Positions 25,360 to 38,852 are shown, numbered from the stretch's first letter. The stretch: 64,000 nucleotides of DNA from Cotesia glomerata (GCF_020080835.1 NC_058159.1:17296094-17360093), one strand, 5' to 3'. The notes: generated from the sequence alone by a model not told the origin. Translations and numbers: made by a program.

Positions 25360-26114
25360 CATTCAAATCAATATTTACGAAAAATATAAAAATTTTATTT
25401 TTGTGTTTAAATTGGTGCCAAAATATATGTGTCCTCTTCATCATGTCATATATAAATAAGCTACAATCAATGGTAGACAACCTGTAAAGTAAGAAAATAA
25501 TATAATTAAATAATTAATAATGTTTTATTATTAACATTTTATTGTACTTACAAGTCTACTTGGTTTGTGTTCAGCATATCAGTTTCGAAATTCATGATTT
25601 CCTCAAAGTTTTGAGTAATTTTGTAAACAATGTTTTTAACTAGAAAAAAAAAAAAATAAAAGCAATATAGAAACCCATCCAATTTTTTTGAGCAGTGATT
25701 TTTGAGTACTAGATTTTCAATCCGGGGTTTATTGAACCCAGGATTAAATTATCATTGTTAGTATATCTATACATTTGATTAATATAGATATAATGATGAC
25801 GATAATTTGACCTCGAGTATAATTAACCTCGGATTGAAAAACTGGCCTTCAACGATGAAAATCTCATATGTTGATAAACTATTTTATAATAAATGCATAG
25901 TATTAGGGTGACTTACAAAAAATTAACATCAACCAAGCGACTTTAATTGAAAATTGACGAAGCACGTAGTCCCAAAACAACAAAAGATATATGCCATAGT
26001 TGCTCCACAAAATCCACTGTTTGTTTTGTATTTTGGAATATAAATACATCCACTTTGGATTAAATCACTGAAGAGTTTTATCAAGAAATAATTTACTGGA
26101 AGGTACTCCATTGT
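25360..26114 (-). CDS. Three splice-compatible exon-like segments, unknown product
   Basis: Segment 1 (26114-25917) lies between TTTTTTTAG and GTAAGT; its useful frame is open only from 26064. Segment 2 (25639-25552) lies between TTTTTCTAG and GTAAGT. Segment 3 (25481-25360) lies between TTTACAG and GTAAGA. Phases match at both junctions, and segment 3 would also join in phase to the acceptor at 24691 that opens the transposase gene. The encoded protein is hydrophobic at first (YLLLFWDYVLRQFSIKVAW), then polar. I do not recognise it. A TGA upstream in segment 1 suggests decay, or an acceptor I have not found. It may be 5' exons of the transposon gene or chance. Confidence 0.3.
25706..25850. 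repeat. Small MITE related to the GGCCAGTTTTTCAA family
   Basis: The right end GGATTGAAAAACTGGCC is canonical. The left end (GATTTTCAATCCGG) is partly degraded. It sits in an intron-like interval of the exon set at 25360-26114. Confidence 0.5.
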
Positions 26115-28139
26115 CTAAAAAAATAATATGTTTTTATAAAAAATTTAGAAATAAATAAAAATGATACTAAAGTTGACGGACATCAGGCAATTTTTAATAA
26201 ATTTTTATAATAAAAAGAAAAAAAAAAGTAATCAACAATTAGACTTACAAAAATTTATCGAAATTATTGATGCACTTTTTTATAATTAATTTTGTTCTTG
26301 AAATAGATATAAAAGTTTTTTCAGGTGTCTACTAATTTTAGTGTCATAAATAAAAATGAGTATTATGCTATAACATTATATTATAATATCATTATTTTAT
26401 ACTAACTTTCTCAGGAGAAACGATGAATGTTTGTATAAAAACTACAAAAACTCTCAGTAAGATGTTACAAAAAATAATTTTAATGTATAAATAAATTGGA
26501 GTATTTTGTTAATTATCTTTCTGTACTCGGACAAACATCCATGTTATTTCTAAAATTGAGAAACTATATATATGTAAATTTAAATTTTTATGAAAACTAT
26601 AATCAACAGACGAAAAACTGCTTAAATGAATTAAATATATATACAGTAAGTATATAAAAGGATAAATTACTGGCTACTTAACCATTTTAATATCTGGTTA
26701 AATAACTGCTGCTACTTATAGTTATCACTACTGCGTAGAAAGAGTAGAAAAATACTTTCAAACTAAGATTTGTTTTAAAACAATAATTTGCGCTTTTAAA
26801 ATGTTTTTCATTCAAAAGTGTAATGAACAAACAGTTAAATAAAAATTAAGATTATTCATTTCTTTTCTTTATAAACTAAACTTTTTCGTTATGACGACTT
26901 CTGAAAATCCGCCTTATTGTTTTATAAATATCCAAGTAAAAAAAAACAGGTAATTAACTAAAATATGAATAATAGAAAAAAAGTGATAATTTTCCTTCAC
27001 TAGTTGAAAAAATTTTCACGTGCCGGTATGAAGAGGACAAAAAGAATAAGATGAAGGTTCACGAAATGTAAACAATAGGTAAACATCTTATTTATTATTT
27101 CGATTCCAAGAAATAAGCACTCATTATTATTTAAAGTAATATTAATATCAGTGATAAATGGTGAAATGAGGATTATGATTTTCGTTGAGTTATTTACAGG
27201 TATTTAACATCTCATCAGTTCTGAAACACTGAAATATCTCCAATGGACACAGTTAAGGTTAATCAATTTTTACGTTTAATAATTTCAATGTCAAATCATT
27301 CCTTTTTTTTATATTCATGAATTTTATTTATTTTAAGCATCCACGAAATCGTTAAAAAATTATATTTACATGAAGTAGTAGGGCTATGTTAATCATTATT
27401 CTAATACAATCAAAAAAGTAGTGTATAATATTAAATATTTTTATTTTCATTGTAATTGAATTAATTTATATGATTTCACATTAATTTAATGATAATTTTT
27501 TTCGATTGATTAATATGGAAACAGCGAAGGACATCGTCTGTAAATATAGTAATGGCATAGAAAATGATCTGGAGGAATAGAAATAGTTTTATTCGAGCTA
27601 ACCAAGCAAAGCGAAAAACTAAATCTTGTAAAGACATTATTCGCGTATTAAAATTATTTTTCTGAGTTGATTACTAGACATAATATAATGTAATATTTTA
27701 CAGAGTACGTTTGAGCCAACGATGCTTCTATCAAAGAACTAACAAGACAACAAGATCCGAGATACTATATGAAGCTGTAACTTTTTTACTAATTAGATTT
27801 AAAGAAAAAAAAATGTACAGTACCAGTACTAAAGTTATTATGAATCTATGCAATATTAGTATTTACTATAACTCTTTGTACTTCATGTATTTTTTCTTAA
27901 AAATATTTTTGTAAAACATAGGATAATTTTGATATATCTATGGATAGATGCTCTTGCATCTCTATAGATTTGTATGCTGGAAACTAATAAATAAAAATAA
28001 ATAAATATATTTAATTGAGTTGAAAATGAATTTTTGTTTATATATTATTTTTCCACTTGTATTTCGTATTCAAGTCAATTTAGAATATTTTATTTATAAT
28101 TTTAGTTAATTTTGAATCTAGAAAGAAAAAAGTTAATGA
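26115..28139. other. AT-rich interval without a supported gene
   Basis: A possible acceptor (ATTTTACAG) precedes an open frame starting SQRCFYQRTNK at about 27711, followed by AATAAATAAA near 27985. That would suit a terminal exon, but no partner exon or family was recognised. No other structure was seen. Confidence 0.3.
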
Positions 28140-29660
28140 AAAAATAACCATGTGATATACATAACCTATAAAGTGTATCATTTAAACATAAATAAAAAAA
28201 TAATTAATTTTAATCAACAAGCACTTATCACTTTAATTTTACTGAATACTACTCTTTTACACATTACTTGAATTTTAATTAAAAAGGATATTTATTGATG
28301 TTTTGTTTTGCAATTATTATCTAGTTGTCGAATGATTTCTTAGTTTTAATCAAAGTTTCTAGATAGTAACTTTTCCTTCTGTTATTAATAATTAAGTTTG
28401 TGATCAATAATTTTGGATCAGTATTATTTAAACAACCACGTAGTTTCAAAGCTACGTACGGAAGTTTACATGAGTAACCTTGAGAACTGAAAAATCATTA
28501 ATTTTATGGTAAACAACCACGTGGCTACCATAACCTATGTGCGACTTTGTATTTAAATATTTATAATTAAATGAAATTAGTGTAGTCCTTGGTCGTGAAT
28601 TAAATTATAATGAATAATATATTTTTTAATAAATTATTATTTTTAAATAATTATACATTTCTTTATATTATTATTTTTCCATCATTATCTATGAGTGATC
28701 TATAACCAATATTGATGAAATTTTTAATGACAAATAAATATTTAATAAAGAAATGGAAATTAAAAAAAAAAAAAACTTGGATATATTTTTTAATTTTCTT
28801 AATTCGAATTTTGTATTCTTTTATTTATTAATATTTTATATTATATTTTTGTCAATTAAATACATTAATTAAGGTCTTCCAGATTCATACTCATTATTAA
28901 CCAGAGTCTTATATGATTTAGAGAATCTATAAAATTTTTGAAACGTTATATGGGTGATTCTCTGTAAATGAAAGGCGTCTTAAATCTGTACAAAATTGTC
29001 CGACCAAATTATTTTTGATTTTATAAAAAAAAATTACCAAGGGCTACAAAACTATCAGCTTAATGATAATTAATACACAGCCAATTGAATTTTTTTTCGA
29101 GATTTTGGCAGAGGACTTCTAATCTTAGTTTCAATTTTAGGAAATGGACAGCCCAGGGGACTATTATTTCGGTGGTTTACGAATTAATAGCAAAAAAACC
29201 AAAATTTATTTCATTTTAGTTTTCAATCCTTCAAATAGAAATATTTTTTTACTTTCGTAATAAATTTTTTTTAGTAACTAAATAACAATTTTTCTAATAA
29301 AAAAATGCCCGGGACAGCAAAAAAAAATCCTTACAGAGAATCACCCATATATACAACAGAGGTTTTTTTTAAGTAGATCTTTTTTAATATTTTGATTTTT
29401 TTTGTTATTTGTACCTTATAAAATTTCAAAAACATTTTTCATTAAGTAATTCACCTTCTATAAATGTAGTTGAGCTGAAATAGTTATTATCATCTAGATA
29501 TTATCGAATGCAAATATTTTCATCATTCGAGATATAAATAATATTTTTATTATAAAAAGAAAACGTAAATTTATATCAATACATTGTATGATACATTCAG
29601 TTATCGATAATAAATTTACAAAAAACATAATTATAAAAAATAATATTTAAGATTATATAC
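28140..29660. repeat. Inner right part of the inverted duplication, diverged
   Basis: Inverted homology to 19744-20115 is visible at about 28140-28210 and 28700-28965. Between them and up to 29660 are insertions absent from the left side, including the MITE at 28950-29348. Divergence here is clearly higher than in the outer arms. Confidence 0.5.
28950..29348. repeat. MITE with GGGTGATTCTCTGTAA ends
   Basis: ATGGGTGATTCTCTGTAA at 28950 and TTACAGAGAATCACCCAT ending at 29348 are inverted. The core of about 360 bp is non-coding. Present only on the right side of the inverted duplication. Confidence 0.65.
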
Positions 29661-29907
29661 AGATATTTTTCTTTACTTAAAACTATAACAGACATAGTTT
29701 GAATTCTGTCCAAAAAAATTTTAAACTGTTTGCCCTACAGTCATTGAGTGTCTTTCATCTTTTATTTAAAGCTGCGATTCTTGACATATAAATTAATACA
29801 CAGTAATAAATGAATTTGATAATTTACAAAAAAAGGCAAATGCAAAAAAATTTCTGTCATCAACTTGAAAAACTACTACTTTCCTTCATATAAAATTAAT
29901 TTACACA

Positions 29908-30021
29908 GTAAGGTAAGAGCCCCAGTAGATGCTCAGGAACCAGTACATGATCACTTCATGTATTTGTGTATCTATATTCACGAATATGGTTCCTGAGCAT
30001 CTACTGGGGCTCTTACCTTAT
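29908..30021. repeat. Palindromic MITE, right-arm copy with both ends
   Basis: TAAGGTAAGAGCCCCAGTAG at the left and its complement at the right enclose an almost self-complementary 114-bp unit. A relative split by a large insertion is at 60293-63098. Confidence 0.7.
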
Positions 30022-31049
30022 TGCACTTGTAAAAAGTAAATATTTTTGATTACCTTATACATTAATTTCATGTTTTTGAATTTTCTAGTGTAAAGCATTT
30101 CAAAATTTCAAAAAATCGTACATTTCCTACTTCTTCATGCAATAACTTTTGATTGGTAGAAGTGCCAAATGGCCTTTTTTATTTTTTAATATATGACTAG
30201 CAGTGACAGACATTTAATCGTTTAGCTCATTGAAATCCAACGATATTTATGGATGCCTCAAAGTTATTGGTTCAACCAGTAGATTTCATCAATGATCATA
30301 GTAATATGACGAGACGTCATACTTACTCATCTACCTGTCATTAATACTATACAACTCGATTTTCATGCATATTACATATAACTATGCATATGTCATAATC
30401 ATGGTGGATGGAAAAATTAATTTCATCATCTTTGGTCATATAATTCTGGATCAATCTGAAAATAAAATTATTTTATTATGACAGAAAGATAAGAAAGATA
30501 AGAAAATTTATCCGTCAGACATGAAAATGCCATTAATGAAAATGTAAGTAGACACGTCCTCGGCCTTTTCAACACTCATAATCAAGCGTTTAATAATGTG
30601 GAAGGGGAAGTAATTGAAGCATCACCACTATCGTAAAGGATAAGGATATGCTTGCCTTTGTTATATAAGAGTTCCCCATATCATTTTTAGAGTAAGATGC
30701 AAAGTATTGAAGAGCAGTATAAGACACGGTGTTTGATATGATAGTAACGTAGTTAACAGACATTGCTGTCAATCTTGTCACGATCTAAGTTACTGTAAAA
30801 TTTTTTTAACTCATCAATATAAAAATATTCCAATTTTTTTTTATCCTGATCAGTATCATTGATACGCTTCTAATTAAACATAGTGCGAATAGCAAAAACA
30901 GTCTTTCCAGTAGCTCATCACCAATAATCGTCTTCCACTGTCTATTGAACTAATTTACACCAATGAGTATATATTCTTGATTCCAGTTTGCACATCCTCT
31001 CTTATTGACACTAAAGAATAAATAATCTTTATGATAACATAATTATAAG

Positions 31050-31050
<1 letters not shown>

Positions 31051-31138
<88 letters not shown>
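31051..31138. repeat. (TA)n microsatellite, mirror copy
   Basis: About 88 bp of TA repeats, the counterpart of 18105-18200. Confidence 0.95.
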
Positions 31139-31142
<4 letters not shown>

Positions 31143-31914
31143 AACTGTTTACTTACTACCATAAAATATTATTAAAATTTCAAATATAAAATTGAGTTGA
31201 GATGAATTTATTTCAATTATCACAATAGTTATTCTCAAAAATTCCAATTTTATAATCATAACTATGACCACCATACATCAAATAATGAACATGTTTACTT
31301 ATTTGTTTATTTATTTTATGAACCCTTAACCTACCTTTTTTTCTACCTTCATAACTGTAGGTAGGAGAAGGAAAAAATGTGTTCGGTCTAAACTGTATGC
31401 GTGAGCACATTATTTTATTTATTTAATTTATTTATTTTTTCAATTAAACTGGATACCAATTAATTGCTCCTTCAGAATTTATAATTGTTTATTTTTTTCA
31501 CGATTAAAACCGCGTTGAAAGTTTAAGCGTATAGTTGACGCATGCGCAGTACATATATTTTGCATACATATATTCAACTAATTAAAATAGTTAATTAAAG
31601 AAAAAATGAGTAATTTCGGAAGAGAACAAACGTATTTTATATACGAACAATCGAAAATAAATATTTAAGAGTCATTATTGACGGAAAAATATTAAAAATT
31701 GCAATAGGGGGCTAACTTGAAGGTATATTTTTAATTAATTTTTTAAATAAATAAATGGACAACAAAACATTATTAATAGCGAACAATTAAGAACAAACGA
31801 TGAACAAACGACTTAATAGAAAAAAAAGTCGAAAATAGAAAAAAAATAATTTTTGAGGGGCTAACTTTGGTGACCTGAAAAATAAAGATTAATTTATTAA
31901 TATTTGTGATGCAC

Positions 31915-33325
31915 CTAGTGCATCCAACAGGTGACGCTACCTGTTATTAGAGCGCTATCTATTATGAGAGCGTGAATTCAAAAGAAATATTCAAATTAGT
32001 AAATATTAAATGATTAAAATCAGTTAAATTTTATATTCGAAGTAAATATTCAAATCATTTATTTCATGCTTTTACTCTTACCAGTTGTAATAAACATCTT
32101 TTGGTTAACTCTGTTTTATTTACAAAAGAAAATAAAATAAAATAAGGGAAAAACATATTTCGGTACAAAAGGACATTGTAACCGAATTTTCAGAACCCAT
32201 AAAAGGTACTTGAGTAATTCAAGGACTATTTCTCGCCACATGGAATTTAAAACCCTATGAGGAAAAGTCGTAAAAGACACGTGTGAAACTCAATAAACCC
32301 TTGTTCTAAAAGTAACAAAGAATAATAAAAAACCATATGTAACTAAACAAAAATAAGATTGTTAAATAACATTTACTATTAAAATCTAACTTTATATAAT
32401 ATTGAAGTTGAGCAAAATTAAGTTAAAATAATTAATAATTATTATCTTGTATTTAATTTATAATTAATAATTATTATTTCATTAATGTACTATTAATTTA
32501 TTATTGAATCATTATTTAATTATTATTTAATTTATAATTAAACGATAATGTCTATTCTTTTATACATGATAATAATTAAATTGACTTATAATTTTATTAG
32601 AAAATCCGATTGTAAAATAATAGAAATAATATTTAATTCAAGTTATTAATTAGTCAAACTCAAACATTAATCCAACATATTATAAGCAATATAATATATA
32701 TATTTTCATGTTATAGTTTATTATAATTTTTATTGTAATTTAATTTCAAGTTAATTAAAAGTTAATTTTATTATAAATAGATTTTAAAAGGGTCTGTTAA
32801 ATTAATAAAAATAGTTAAATAAACATAATGACTGTATTGCTAAAAGTGTATATTAGTGGTCTAACTTTCAGGCCGATAGGCTGAAATAAATATATATAGA
32901 TATAGAGAAAATACATGTTAGTATATAAGGATCATTTATATGTAGTAGAAAATGTGTGTGCTTATGTATTCCTTAGAGTGGAAGTATGTATGGAAGTTAT
33001 GGTGGGAGAAGAACGGAGTTTGAAGCTCTTCGGAAAAACTATGTAACGACACTTCTCACCGAGAGTTTAGATTGCTAAGATCACGTCATTGTAAACCTCA
33101 ATTTTATATTTTGAAGCTTTTAATATTTTGTCAACTTGAATAATAAATTGAAACCAACTAAATAATTTTGATCAAAATTAAATAACGTCTAAATAGAATT
33201 CTTTTATTTAAAATGATTCCTTTCCCGCACTGAAATCGAGTATTTTAATACTCCCGGGCGAAAGTACTACAATAAGTAAAGTTATTAATAAATAAAAATA
33301 ACATCCACTAGATGGAAGCATAACA
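31915..33325 (+). mobile_element. Solo LTR in the right arm, TATT target duplication
   Basis: 1411 bp, TGTGATGCACC...GCATAACA, with TATT at 31911-31914 and 33326-33329. Mirror image of 15926-17337, including the target site. The body has AATAAA-type motifs and no coding region. Confidence 0.65.
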
Positions 33326-34096
33326 TATTACAATTTTAGGAACATTTAATTTTCGCGGGAAAGGTACAAATTTTGAATTAAACATTTTTTTAATTACAAA
33401 AAATGTTAAGATTTTTTTTATTATAAAATCTTTAGAATTAACTATCAAACAACTTTACATGTAAATTTTTTTAAATTATTCATATTTTCTTCTAACTAAA
33501 TTTTATTTAGTAACAACAGTCAATACTTAAAAGAGCTAAAATTGTTTGGGTTTGCTTTCATCAAAAAAGTCAGCTAATCAAAGTCTTAAGGTGCAATTTC
33601 ATGCTGACGCTTGACGCTGACTTAGAGCGTCAAATGAGCTTAAATTGAATATAGTTTCGACTGGAGCGCCATCTTAAATTAATGCAGCGTCAGTCAAAAC
33701 TAAACATTGTTTAGTTTGTAAGAATCCGCGTCAAGCGTCAGCATGAAATTGAGCCTTTAGGTTTTTAGCCTAACAATATACTTGAGAATTTTGTTGGTTT
33801 CGTCAATGGGGTGAAAAGCCTTGAAAATATATTTACAGGAAAATTTCGTTGAATTTTTCTCTATTCCTCGTTAGCCTAAATTTCTTCCGTAGAGATTGAA
33901 AGAGCGAAAAAAAAAACAGTTTCCAAAACCTTATGAAGACTTCAAAATTGTAACAATATTGTATAGTACGCCATCTAGCAAGTGTCGCTGATATCCTATT
34001 AAAATTAATATTATTAAAAATATTGAACATTTAACAAACAAAAACTTTGCTAAAAGCACAAAAGTAAAAAAAAATAAGATTATTAAAGTAACAAAT

Positions 34097-34257
34097 TTTT
34101 ATAGATCTCGAAGCGTGTGTAAGTTTTTTTTTGTTCCTCAAATTTGATGATATTTTATTTTATAACCTAATCTATTTGAAGTGAACTCATCAGATTAAAT
34201 TCTAATATTTATTTTATAAGAATTTTTTTAATTTTGGTCACTTTTTTATCATTATAG
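34097..34257 (+). other. 5' UTR intron and probable promoter edge of the zinc-finger gene
   Basis: A strong donor (GCGTGT then GTAAGTTT, exon end 34118) and an acceptor (TTATCATTATAG, exon restart 34258) precede the start codon at 34297. The 5' UTR exon must begin upstream of 34118, at or inside the end of the right inverted arm. Confidence 0.45.
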
Positions 34258-34296
34258 AATAGTAACATGTATTCATTAAATGATGGTTAAGATTTG

Positions 34297-34459
34297 ATGT
34301 CAGTGCAGTCAATAAAGGACGATAAAACCAAATGGAAAATGAAGGACTCAGCGTACGTATCAGATTCCCATGTTGACTCAAAACATTTTTCAAATCGTAA
34401 TCATAATGAAAGAATTATTAACTCTGATCAAAATCACAGAGTTACTGGAACTAACCCAG
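34297..34459 (+). CDS. ZAD-C2H2 zinc-finger protein, first coding exon
   Basis: The ATG at 34297 is the first in frame after a TAA at 34288. The 54 codons are polar and rich in D, H, N and S, with no known domain. The exon ends CCAG and the donor is GTAGTT (phase 1). It joins the 34540 exon, giving ...GTNPESSSF..., with an 80-bp intron. Confidence 0.7.
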
Positions 34460-34539
34460 GTAGTTTACAAATTTTTTTAATTTGATGTAAGAACCATTGT
34501 TTTAAATTTAAATTTAAACTTTTTTTTTTTCGATTTCAG

Positions 34540-37500
34540 AATCTAGCTCGAGTTTTCTGCTATCGTCACATGACAAAAATTCTATAAGTAGAAATAATTG
34601 TTTTGTAAAATCAAATACAACAGGAGATCGGAAAAACGTTGATAGTAGTAATATGTTAAGAAATGTCAAAGTGAATACAGTATACAATGAAAAAGAATTA
34701 AAAAATATTTCTTCATTAGGTAGCTTAGGGATTCTAACATCGAAAAATATGGCAACAGTAAAAAACGATAAATGTGTTAAAAATATAAATGATTTGAAAA
34801 AAGTGATCCCCAAAGTTAAAGTTGTCGAAAGTGAAATGAATAATTCCAACCAAGTAAACAAAAGTTATAATTTTTTAGATGTAGATTCAAATAACGATAA
34901 TATATCACATGCAGAAAATAATAAAATTCAACTAAATAATTATTGTCGTACCTGTGCTGGACTAAAAATTCCATTAGTAGATATTTTTGGTGAAAGAGGA
35001 ATTCAAATGAGGTTGAATCAGCAAATGAAACATCTAGAGCATATTGATGAAAATGATAGCTTGCCGACACAAATATGTATGGACTGTATTTGTGATTTAA
35101 AAATGAGTTATAAGTTTTTTATGCAAATAAAAAAGGCTGAAGTTAAATTAAGATCAATTTTTATGTCTTTAAATTCAGTAAATACGCGTCAAAAAGAAAT
35201 GAAGCCCGATAAGTCGGCAACAAAAATGTATCATAAACTAGACGAAATAATTGAGCATCCATCGATAGAAAATAAATCAGAATTTTCGCAATTAATCATT
35301 AGTTCAAGCGTTAAACCCCCAGATAGTTCGTATGAATACTCAATGAGTGATTCGGTAGAACCTAAAACAAAAAAACAGTGCAGTGAATATAGTATTAATA
35401 AAGAATTTATTTCTGACGATTCTACGCTCTCAGTAGGTAAATGTGATGATTTACAATTTGATGTGGGAACAGATTCTAGTTCAAATATTTCACAAGGAAA
35501 TGCTGACGTTACCAATGAAAAAGTAATTTTTTCTGAAAAAGTTGAACCATGTGAAAGAAGGGAAGAAAAATACGAAATCTCAACATCTGAATCAAACTAT
35601 CAATATGATTCAGAACTTGATAATTATAGTAAAGTAGAGGCTAAAAGTATAAATCAATTGAACCTAGATGTCCATGAGCCTGAGTCTAATTTATTTATAA
35701 AAGAAAATTTAAAAGAAACAAACATTAGAAAAACAAAAATTTCATTAGATGCAGTTGACAATATAGAATCCCTGGTAAAAGAATCAAAACTTGATAAATT
35801 AGATACTATGGTTGGTAAAAAATTAGACGATCAAGGTATAATGTACGTTACTGTAAAAGGTTCTAAACCGAGTGAGATGCTTTTGGTTAAAGTTAAAAAA
35901 ATGGATAAAGCTGACGACAAAAAAGGAGGGAATTGTTTTAATAAGAACAACACTGAAGCCAGAATTGCCGAAAAATTTTGTAGAACTTTATCATACAAAG
36001 ATATATATAATAATCGTACGAAAGAAATAGAAAACCGCGGAGCAATAATTGAAGAACAAATTGAAGAATACAAGAAAAAACGTGAAAAATTACTTGGTGT
36101 TGTCAATTGCAGTAATAGTACATTTGATACTGATGATTCAATCAATTCTATTAATATAAAGAACTCAGCCGGAGAAAACAATTCTTTTATGAAGATTCAA
36201 CGACTCACTCAAATAGAATATATCAGTGAAAATAAAAATAGTAACTTGATAGATATTACAAAAAATAAAAGCTCACATTTCCGTTATGTTGATCCAAACA
36301 ATAAACAAAATAATGAATTGACAGAAAAAATCTCTAAATATTCGATGTCTATGGCAACTACTCAACAAAAATCCGAAAAAAATAATTTTTCAAAAGGATT
36401 GTCAAAAAATGAAGTAATTATTTCAGTGGGAAAAGGAAACGTAGATAAACTTTCTCAGATTTTAGGTAGAAATAAAAAAAATCTACTAGAATTTCAAGAA
36501 TATCTTAATCAAAGGAAAATTATAATTGAACGATTGAAAGATAAAGACGTAATAGCTTTATATGAAAACCTTAATGATGTAATAAACCAAAAAAAATTAC
36601 CAGGTTCAACCATCGAAAATCTGTCTGTGAATCCTACTATCAAAATTAATCTATTAGATTGTGATTACTGTTTAGAAATATTTTATTCTCAAGAAGATTT
36701 GGAAGCACATCTTAAAGTTCATGATTTCAAAATTTTATTTTTTTGCGAGGATTGTGAATCTGAATTTTCAACTAATAAAGCTAAGCGGGCACATAGTATA
36801 ACATGTGTAAAAAAATTGATTTGTAAATATTGTAATTTTGTGCTAGAATCAAGAGGAAAAAAACGCCAACATGAACAAAAGCACTGTGATGCTATTTATG
36901 GTCAATTATGTGACATATGTGGTGAAAAATTTAAACACCAAGGTACATTAGACCAACACATTAAAACCCAACACATGAACTGGGAAAAAATTTTTCAATG
37001 TCCTAAATGTCCTAAAAAATTTGCCTTCAAACAGAAATTAAGCTTTCATTTAAAATCAGTTCATACTTCTTTACGAGCTTATCTGTGTGAAGACTGTGGA
37101 GCTGACTTTAAAAATCCAGCATCTCTTAGGCATCATCGTATTCGAAAACATCAGCCGTCAAGTAATAAACGTGAATGTCAAGTTTGTCATAAAGTCGTTC
37201 CATTTTATAGCTTATCAAAGCATATGTACACTCATAAAGCATACACAATCAAATGTCCGCATTGTGATAAAATGTTTAAAAATTCATCTACACTAAAGCA
37301 ACATCTACGTATTCATGAAGATCGGCGACCATACCGCTGTGAACATTGTGGTGCCGGATTTAATCGACGAGATGGTTTAAGATTGCACATGAGGGTTCAT
37401 TTAAAATCTAATAGCCGAGCTCTTAGGGAATGTTCTTGCCAGATATGTTCAGAGAAATTTCCTAATCATTCAATGCTCGTTATCCATCGGAATCGTGTTC

Positions 37501-38693
37501 ATAAAGATGGCAAACAATATACTTGCCATATATGTAACCGCTCTATGCTTTCTTCCAGATCATTAGAATGGCATATGTCTCATATTCATAATCAAATACC
37601 TCCGGGTATTTCTAGAGATCAAGCGGATCCGAATCTTGAAAAAAAAAGAGTATCATGCAATCATTGTAATAAAACATTCAAAACTGAAATGATTTTAAGA
37701 ACTCATATCAAAAATACACATATGGAAAAGAATCCAGTCAAATGTTTAGACTGTGATTTAATGTTTACGTCAGAAGTAAGGCTGAAACACCATATGATGA
37801 TTGCTCACAATCGATTTGAAGGTACACTCATTTGTCCTCATTGTCCTAAACGTTTTGTCAATCAGTTAAGACTCAAAACTCATATGATATCACATTCAGA
37901 AGATAGACCATATACATGTGAACTTTGCGGTTTTAATTTAAAAACCAAAATTCAATTAATAAAACATCACCAAAATAAACATAGTGATGAGAGGCCGCTT
38001 CAATGCCGATACTGTGCTTGGAGATGCAAGCAAGTTAGTGCATTGGTTTGTCATGAAAGAACACATACGAATGAGCGACCATACTCTTGTATTGTTTGTA
38101 AACAACGCTTCAAATATCTTGGAGATAAAAATAAACACCAAAGAAGGCATGAGAGCCTTGGTGGTTCAGGATTTAAACGAATTGTAGCCGGAAGAAATCT
38201 TAAACAATCCAAAAATCATGAAGCCGAAAATTCATCTTCAGATCAAGAACAGTTGGAACTAGAAGGCGAATATGAAACAATCATAGAAGGCGAGCAACAA
38301 TTCGAGGAGCAAGTTGAACATGAAACGATGTATGAAGATGATCATGAAACTATCAAATTTGAAACTGTAGAAGTTAATGGAAACTATGAACAGGAATATG
38401 ATGAAACTTCCGGAGAAGTTTCTGACTCGGCTGAAGTCATCATGAGCATTGAAGATACGCCAGTCTATACTGAAGAGGTTACTGCTGATAATATTGAGCA
38501 TATGGGCATAATAGCTGATGATATTACTAATCACATATTACAACCTGGAGCAATAGTGCAGATACGACAACAAGATGAAAATGGTAAAATTCAAGTTATT
38601 CCTGTTATGCTAGCTTTACCTGAGCTGAATGAATCAGGTACTGAAGTGAGTTTAACAACTGCATCAATTATTTATGATGATGAAAACAATTGA
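34540..38693 (+). CDS. ZAD-C2H2 zinc-finger protein (about 17 fingers), main exon
   Basis: With the first exon it gives a 1438-residue protein. Residues about 188-262 are a ZAD: CRTC, then ICMDCICDL, the two Cys pairs that bind one zinc and mediate dimerisation in insect zinc-finger regulators. A long acidic, low-complexity linker follows to about 755. From about 760 to 1257 there are about 17 C2H2 fingers, the first three atypical, and several have TGEKP-like linkers reduced to forms such as EDRRPYRC and NERPYSC. The tail is acidic (EGEYETIIEGEQQFEEQ) and ends with a conserved-looking segment AIVQIRQQDENGKIQVIPVM. The frame is intact for over 4 kb. The role is probably a sequence-specific nuclear DNA-binding protein. 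The fingers do not let me name an orthologue. Confidence 0.88.
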
Positions 38694-38846
38694 TATGATA
38701 AATATTGATTTTATTTACTATTTTAGTTATCGAAATTAATTTGGTTTTATAATTATAATACTATTTACTTTTAGTTGTTAACTTATCGATTGTAAAATAA
38801 TTATTTCTAAATTAATCGTACTATATAACTAATATTACTGTTAGAG

Positions 38847-38852
38847 AATAAA
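38847..38852 (+). terminator. Polyadenylation signal AATAAA of the zinc-finger gene
   Basis: AATAAA lies 154 bp after the stop codon. A second AATAAA-like motif is at about 38875. Confidence 0.5.

Larger units (their letters stand above)
29661..34096. repeat. Right arm of the large inverted duplication
   Basis: Reverse-complement partner of 15153-19582 (4436 versus 4430 bp). The inner boundary is at AGATATTTTTC and the outer boundary at AACAAAT, followed by unrelated TTTTTATAG. The outer end is about 22 bp from the 5' UTR splice donor of the zinc-finger gene. Confidence 0.85.

Noticed and set aside
27711..27914. 67-codon plus-strand frame after a possible splice acceptor
   Set aside because: No partner exon, no family, and low-complexity C terminus; mentioned only in the interval note.
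34514..38534. Minus-strand and offset frames over the zinc-finger gene
   Set aside because: Shadows of the long intact ZAD-C2H2 frame.
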